The notes under the pieces are model-generated. The model made no database searches. It saw only the letters and a list, made by a program, of their open reading frames with translations, and had not been told where the DNA came from. Made by a program: the position numbers and the translations under genes. Shown here piece after piece: positions 7,657 to 10,551 of a stretch of 10,551 nucleotides of DNA; the stretch's first letter is position 1; each line of letters begins with the position of its first letter. The DNA comes from Actinomycetota bacterium (GTDB lineage: Bacteria > Actinomycetota > Acidimicrobiia > Acidimicrobiales > Ilumatobacteraceae). Location of the stretch: assembly GCA_018882725.1 (NCBI GenBank), contig VERK01000062.1, positions 1 to 10,551 on the forward strand. The letters run 5' to 3'.

Positions 7657-8726
7657 GGGAGCACCGGTAATCCGTCGTTGAGGCGTGCGAGCAGATCGCG
7701 TTCGACTCGCGATGTGGGCTCGGCCCCGTCGAGGAGTTGATCGACCCGCGCGAGCGAGATTCCATCGAGGAACCGTTCGACGTCGTCGCCCAACACCACG
7801 CCGCGTCCCTTCTGGAGTGCGAGTGAGTAGCAGAACTCGGCTCGCTCGCAGAACGACAGACACGAATCCTGGAAGAACGTGTTGGCGTGCCGCACCAGAT
7901 CGATGAGCGAATCAGGATCGTCGTCGTCACCCGCGTCGTACTCGCCGTTCAGGAGCTGCGCCGAGTCTTCCATGAGCTCGAATCCGCGGCGAGCGCGTTC
8001 GAGTTGATAGCGAAGGTCTTCGCCGCTGCGAACGCTCGGCTGATTGGAGCCTGGATACGTGAGCACGAGGAAACCCTCACGCGACACGTGAACGCGGTCG
8101 GCCAGACCGAGACCCGCGAGCGTGACCTCGAGCGCGTGCACGTACAAGCCCATTTGCGCGCGAGCGGCGGCCAGATCGGAACGCGACGTATGGCCACCCT
8201 GATCGGCGTACGTCTTGATCTCGCCGACGGCGATGACGGGCGTGCCGCTGTGGGCCTGCACCGCCAGCACGTCGATGATGAGCAGAGCCTCGGGCAGCAT
8301 GATTCCGCGCGGAATGCGCACCGTGAGGCTCGACACCGCGCCGTTGAACACGCGGCCATCGGCGAGCGCGGTGAGGAACTCGTGGCCCATCAGCACCGCG
8401 GCGTCGAGATCGGCCACCGAGCCCCCGTTGGCTGCGATGCGATGGTCGGCGAAATCGGCCGACAGCGACGTGATCACATCGGCACGCTGCAGTGCTTCGA
8501 TGAGCAACTCGCCCTGGTCGCGAACGAGGCCGGCCTCGAAAGAATTGCCGCGGGCCAGTGCGAACACCGACTGCCCTTCGCGTGGAGCCTTGGGGTTCTC
8601 GCGCCGGGCGACCACGCCCATCTTCACGTTGTGCACGGCCGAGATGACATTGGCGTGGCACTGGGGGTTGCGGGCCCACTGCTCGAAACGGCGCCGGGTT
8701 TCTCGTTTGGCGCGCTCGTTCTTCAT
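7653..8726 (-). CDS. Cas4/RecB-like PD-(D/E)XK nuclease with predicted Fe-S cluster
   Basis: A 357-residue protein, the first gene of the four-gene cassette. The nuclease core is seen in GNSFEAGLVRDQ (60-71), D152 in LLIIDVLAV, E169 and K171 in VGEIKTY, and Q191/Y195 in QMGLYVHAL, the RecB-family motif order. C23 near the N-terminus joins C289, C293 and C299 (CX3CX5C) in a 1+3 set expected to hold an Fe-S cluster as in Cas4, AddB and DNA2. An acidic run GDDDDPD (266-272) precedes the cysteine cluster. It should cut or resect single-stranded DNA ends; direction and specificity are unknown. I start at ATG 8726 (MKNERAKRET); GTG 8732 two codons earlier is possible, and neither has a clear Shine-Dalgarno. 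The frame continues upstream only as Arg/Pro-rich shadow overlapping arsC. No cas1, cas2 or CRISPR repeat is present, so a CRISPR role is not supported. Confidence 0.88.
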   Translation of the reverse strand: MKNERAKRETRRRFEQWARNPQCHANVISAVHNVKMGVVARRENPKAPREGQSVFALARGNSFEAGLVRDQGELLIEALQRADVITSLSADFADHRIAANGGSVADLDAAVLMGHEFLTALADGRVFNGAVSSLTVRIPRGIMLPEALLIIDVLAVQAHSGTPVIAVGEIKTYADQGGHTSRSDLAAARAQMGLYVHALEVTLAGLGLADRVHVSREGFLVLTYPGSNQPSVRSGEDLRYQLERARRGFELMEDSAQLLNGEYDAGDDDDPDSLIDLVRHANTFFQDSCLSFCERAEFCYSLALQKGRGVVLGDDVERFLDGISLARVDQLLDGAEPTSRVERDLLARLNDGLPVLP

Positions 8727-8759
8727 GGACACGTGAACGAAAGTACTACCGGGGTGTGT

Positions 8760-8777
8760 GCGCCCGGCCGGGGGCGC
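8760..8777 (-). terminator. GC-rich hairpin after arsC (GCGCCC stem); possible weak terminator
   Basis: GCGCCC and GGGCGC flank a six-base GGCCGG centre, starting on the last base of the arsC stop codon. The minus-strand sequence after it is ACACACCCCGG, with no U-run, so it does not look like a classical intrinsic terminator. It may slow or end the arsenic transcript before the nuclease operon. The remaining spacer (8727-8759) shows only a poor -10-like TAGTAC. Confidence 0.35.
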
Positions 8778-9169
8778 TAGCCGGCCAGTTCGGCGACCAG
8801 GGCTTCCACGCGACCGCGGATGTCGTCGCGGATCCTCCGCACCACCTCGAGAGACTGCCCCTTCGGGTCGTCGAGGGGCCAATCCACGTAACGCTTGCCC
8901 GGTACGTACGGGCAGGTGTCACCGCAGCCCATTGTCACGACCACGTCGACGCGGTGCAGTAATTCGTCGGTGAACTTCTGCGGGGTGAACCCCGCGATGT
9001 CGATGCCAACTTCACGCATCGCGTCCACCGCCATCGGGTTCACGTGATCGGCCGGCTCGGAACCACCCGAGTACACGTCGATGCGGCCAGCACCGATCGC
9101 ACGCGCGAAACCGGCCGCCATCTGTGAACGACCGGCGTTGTGAATGCAGAGGAACAAGATGCCGGGCAC
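8777..9169 (-). CDS. arsC: Arsenate reductase, ArsC low-molecular-weight phosphatase type (probably mycothiol-linked)
   Basis: A 130-residue cytoplasmic enzyme that reduces arsenate to arsenite. The phosphatase-like loop CIHNAGRSQ contains nucleophile C8 and R14 (C-X5-R-S). MGCGDTCP supplies C82 and C86, and the catalytic aspartate falls in LDDP (99-102). The short Cys-X3-Cys loop followed by PGKRYVDWP is the actinobacterial pattern, where arsenate-mycothiol transferases use mycothiol and mycoredoxin instead of thioredoxin. That cofactor choice is inferred from family resemblance. I start at GTG 9169, because homology begins at once (VPGILFLCIHNAG) and the aquaporin stop lies 4 bases upstream; an ATG at 9226 would add 19 unrelated residues overlapping that gene. 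The product arsenite would leave through the channel encoded next door. Confidence 0.93.
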   Translation of the reverse strand: MPGILFLCIHNAGRSQMAAGFARAIGAGRIDVYSGGSEPADHVNPMAVDAMREVGIDIAGFTPQKFTDELLHRVDVVVTMGCGDTCPYVPGKRYVDWPLDDPKGQSLEVVRRIRDDIRGRVEALVAELAG

Positions 9170-9173
9170 GACG

Positions 9174-9827
9174 TCACGCCTTGGTGCTGAAGAGAACTCG
9201 GCAGAAGCCGAAAGCGACCACGCCACCGATCAGCTGCACGAGTGCGAACATCGGCCACGACTCGGGAGCGATACCTGCGAACGAGTCGGAGAACATACGG
9301 CCGAAACCCACCGCCGGATTGGCGATGCTGGTGGACGACGTGAACCAGTACGCGCCGGTGATCCAGGCCGCCACCAACGCGGCCACGTTGGCGCGTGCGG
9401 CGATGCCACCGCGAATGATCAACAGCAGGCCGACCACCGCGACCGCTTCGGAGAACCACTGCGGGCCGCCGGTGCGAATCTTCGACGATGTTTCGAACAC
9501 AGGATGGGCGAACATCGCGTTCGCGATCCAGCAACCGACCGTTGCTCCGGCGAATTGCGCGACGATGTCGGCCACCAGACGAAGCGGGTTCGAGTCGCGA
9601 TCGAGGAAGTGACCCACGAGCGTGACCACCGGATTGAACGATGCGCCCGAGATCGGCGCGAAGATCGTGATGAGTCCGAGCAATGCGCCGCCTGTGGCGA
9701 TGGCGTTGGCGAGCAGTTGCACACCGACGTCGTCGGTGAGATTGGTGGCCATGATGCCCGAGCCGACCACCGCCATGACGAGGAGAGCCGTGCCGAGGAA
9801 CTCGGCGATGTGACGTTTCAGAATCAC
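9174..9827 (-). CDS. Aquaporin-family (MIP) channel, AqpS-like, likely arsenite exit channel
   Basis: A 217-residue membrane channel with six hydrophobic helices and two half-helices. The first signature is NPV (65-67, in SFNPVVTL) instead of NPA; the second is a normal NPA (170-172). The arginine that usually follows the second NPA and narrows the selectivity filter is V173, which should widen the pore towards larger neutral solutes. The closest known context is AqpS of rhizobial ars operons, a MIP channel that replaces an arsenite pump by letting As(OH)3 flow out down its gradient. Position between arsI and arsC supports that role; the substrate is inferred. The start is GTG 9827, seven bases after the arsI stop, with only a weak GAAGAA-type ribosome site. 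Translation may therefore be coupled to arsI. Confidence 0.9.
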   Translation of the reverse strand: MILKRHIAEFLGTALLVMAVVGSGIMATNLTDDVGVQLLANAIATGGALLGLITIFAPISGASFNPVVTLVGHFLDRDSNPLRLVADIVAQFAGATVGCWIANAMFAHPVFETSSKIRTGGPQWFSEAVAVVGLLLIIRGGIAARANVAALVAAWITGAYWFTSSTSIANPAVGFGRMFSDSFAGIAPESWPMFALVQLIGGVVAFGFCRVLFSTKA

Positions 9828-9834
9828 GAGTTCT

Positions 9835-10299
9835 TCAGCAGCAGGTGTCGGGGCCGCAGGCGTTGCCGTTGGCCTCGACCATCAGCAACGGCTTCTTGCC
9901 GAGGTTGACAGTGGAGGTGGCGAGCGACGTGTCATTGGGGGCATCGTCGAGAACCGTGTACCACTCCCACGGCACCTCACCAGAGTTGATCCAGACCTTG
10001 TCCTGCACGGCGAAGCAGCACGTTTCGCTCTCGTGCACCGAGATGTCGAAACCCTGGGCGCGCGCATCGTCGATCTTGGCCGCCACGTGGTCGGGCGACT
10101 CGAGTTCGACACCGACGTGGTTCATGGTGCCGGGCTGGCCGTGGCCGGCGATCAGCACCAATTTGAGCGGCGGGTTCTCGATCGCGAAGTTGGCGTAGCC
10201 GTCTCGGACTTTGGCCGGACCGACGCCGAACATCTTGGTGTAATGCTCGATCGCGGCGTCGAGGTCGCCCACGTTCAGAGCCAGTTGCACCCGTGCCAT
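9835..10299 (-). CDS. arsI: ArsI/CadI-like VOC-family dioxygenase (C-As lyase)
   Basis: A 154-residue vicinal-oxygen-chelate protein. ArsI enzymes use Fe(II) and oxygen to cleave the carbon-arsenic bond of trivalent organoarsenicals such as methylarsenite, releasing As(III). Likely metal ligands are Q5 (VQLALNV), H61 (MNHVGVEL) and E112 (PWEWYTV). The vicinal pair C94-C95 in SETCCFAVQDKVW is the family's arsenical-binding site. The C-terminus adds C148 and C153-C154 (CGPDTCC), which could bind or relay As(III). CadI, a cadmium-induced relative, shares these blocks, so metal response cannot be excluded, but the arsC and aquaporin neighbours favour arsenic. ATG 10299 has AAAGGGG (10307-10313) seven bases ahead; the adjacent GTG 10302 is the alternative. 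As first gene of the operon it probably defines the main response. Confidence 0.9.
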   Translation of the reverse strand: MARVQLALNVGDLDAAIEHYTKMFGVGPAKVRDGYANFAIENPPLKLVLIAGHGQPGTMNHVGVELESPDHVAAKIDDARAQGFDISVHESETCCFAVQDKVWINSGEVPWEWYTVLDDAPNDTSLATSTVNLGKKPLLMVEANGNACGPDTCC

Positions 10300-10306
10300 C
10301 ACGACA

Positions 10307-10313
10307 CCCCTTT
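10307..10313 (-). promoter_or_regulatory. Ribosome binding site AAAGGGG of arsI
   Basis: The purine run lies 7 bases ahead of ATG 10299 and only 4 ahead of GTG 10302, so it favours the ATG as the start of arsI. Confidence 0.65.
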
Positions 10314-10379
10314 CACCTTGGGGAAGGACGTTCTCAGCCTAGAAGGGGCGAGACGGGGCGCGTATTAGCCTGGGTGAAC
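10314..10379. promoter_or_regulatory. Divergent promoter region between arsI and the P450 gene
   Basis: The two genes are transcribed away from each other across 92 bases, so both promoters should lie here. On the plus strand TATTAG (10363-10368) is a possible -10 box for the P450 gene, with no convincing -35. I see no clear ArsR-type inverted repeat. The call rests mainly on gene arrangement. Confidence 0.4.
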
Positions 10380-10385
10380 AGGGGG
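10380..10385 (+). promoter_or_regulatory. Ribosome binding site AGGGGG of the P450 gene
   Basis: AGGGGG stands six bases before ATG 10392, an ideal spacing, and supports this start for the right-edge gene. Confidence 0.7.
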
Positions 10386-10391
10386 TTAAAC

Positions 10392-10551
10392 ATGACCTAC
10401 GGGGGCGAACGGATCGACTGGGAGCCGGTCAAGAATTGGGTGACCGACTGGGACTGGCTCGACGACGGTTGGGGCGAGAACGCCATCGACATCTGGAACG
10501 ACGTGCGCGAGCAGTGCCCAGTTGCGAGCACCGAGCGGTACGGCCGTGCGT
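10392..10551 (+). CDS. Cytochrome P450, N-terminal fragment (runs off right edge)
   Basis: Only 53 codons are inside the window. The peptide is rich in Trp and Asp and reads IWNDVREQCPVASTERYGRA at its end, which matches the N-terminal block of soluble actinobacterial P450s (W..LR..CPVA.S.R.GG). The heme-binding cysteine and the I-helix lie beyond the window, so the assignment is provisional and the substrate unknown. This is the only plus-strand gene. Its start ATG 10392 has a strong ribosome site. Nothing visible links it to arsenic metabolism. Confidence 0.7.
   Translation, partial: MTYGGERIDWEPVKNWVTDWDWLDDGWGENAIDIWNDVREQCPVASTERYGRA

Noticed and set aside
7653..8726. Cas4 of a CRISPR-Cas adaptation module
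   Set aside because: No direct repeats, cas1 or cas2 are visible; neighbours are a helicase and a second nuclease, and the arsenic operon.
8727..8759. Promoter for the nuclease cassette (TAGTAC as -10, CACGTG palindrome)
   Set aside because: No -35 at a proper distance, and short palindromes are common in this composition; too weak to annotate.
6937..8780. Two long plus-strand frames (6937-7740 and 7887-8780)
   Set aside because: They are His/Arg-rich antisense shadows of the unknown protein and the Cas4-like nuclease, without ribosome sites or domains.
1..10551. Evidence of a mobile element or recent transfer
   Set aside because: No transposase, integrase, tRNA, terminal inverted repeats or obvious shift in base composition was seen.

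Overview
The window reads as high-GC actinobacterial chromosome. The lineage is an inference: the arsenate reductase has the short actinobacterial MGCGDTCP loop, there is a TM0106-family nuclease, and an acyl-CoA synthetase and a cytochrome P450 lie at the two edges. An aquatic or soil member of the Acidimicrobiia would fit but cannot be proved from the sequence. Coding density is very high. All ten genes from 10299 down to the left edge lie on the minus strand; only the gene at the right edge is on the plus strand. I see no RNA gene, CRISPR array, insertion sequence or tRNA.

Reading in the direction of transcription (right to left), the first unit is a compact arsenic operon: an ArsI/CadI-like dioxygenase, an AqpS-like MIP channel and an ArsC-type arsenate reductase, separated by 7 and 4 bases. 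The likely logic is that ArsI releases As(III) from trivalent methylarsenicals, ArsC makes As(III) from arsenate, and the channel lets As(III) out. No arsR regulator or Acr3/ArsB pump is visible. A divergent cytochrome P450 begins across a 92-base spacer.

The second unit (8726 to 3187) is the most interesting part. Four tightly packed genes with overlapping stop and start codons encode (a) a Cas4/RecB-like PD-(D/E)XK nuclease with a 1+3 cysteine set for an Fe-S cluster, (b) a 495-residue protein I do not recognise, whose C-terminal third looks beta-rich, (c) a short UPF1/DNA2-like SF1 helicase that starts almost at its Walker A motif, and (d) a TM0106-type protein combining a second Fe-S PD-(D/E)XK nuclease, a helix-hairpin-helix-like stretch and a YprB/MrfB-like RNase H-fold exonuclease domain. 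Together they look like one helicase-nuclease machine divided over four polypeptides, with a role in DNA repair or in defence against foreign DNA.

Downstream on the same strand come a small SRPBCC protein and an OafA-type membrane acyltransferase fused to an SGNH domain, both closely spaced and possibly cotranscribed. A perfect 16-base palindrome then separates these from the start of an acyl-CoA synthetase that runs off the left edge.
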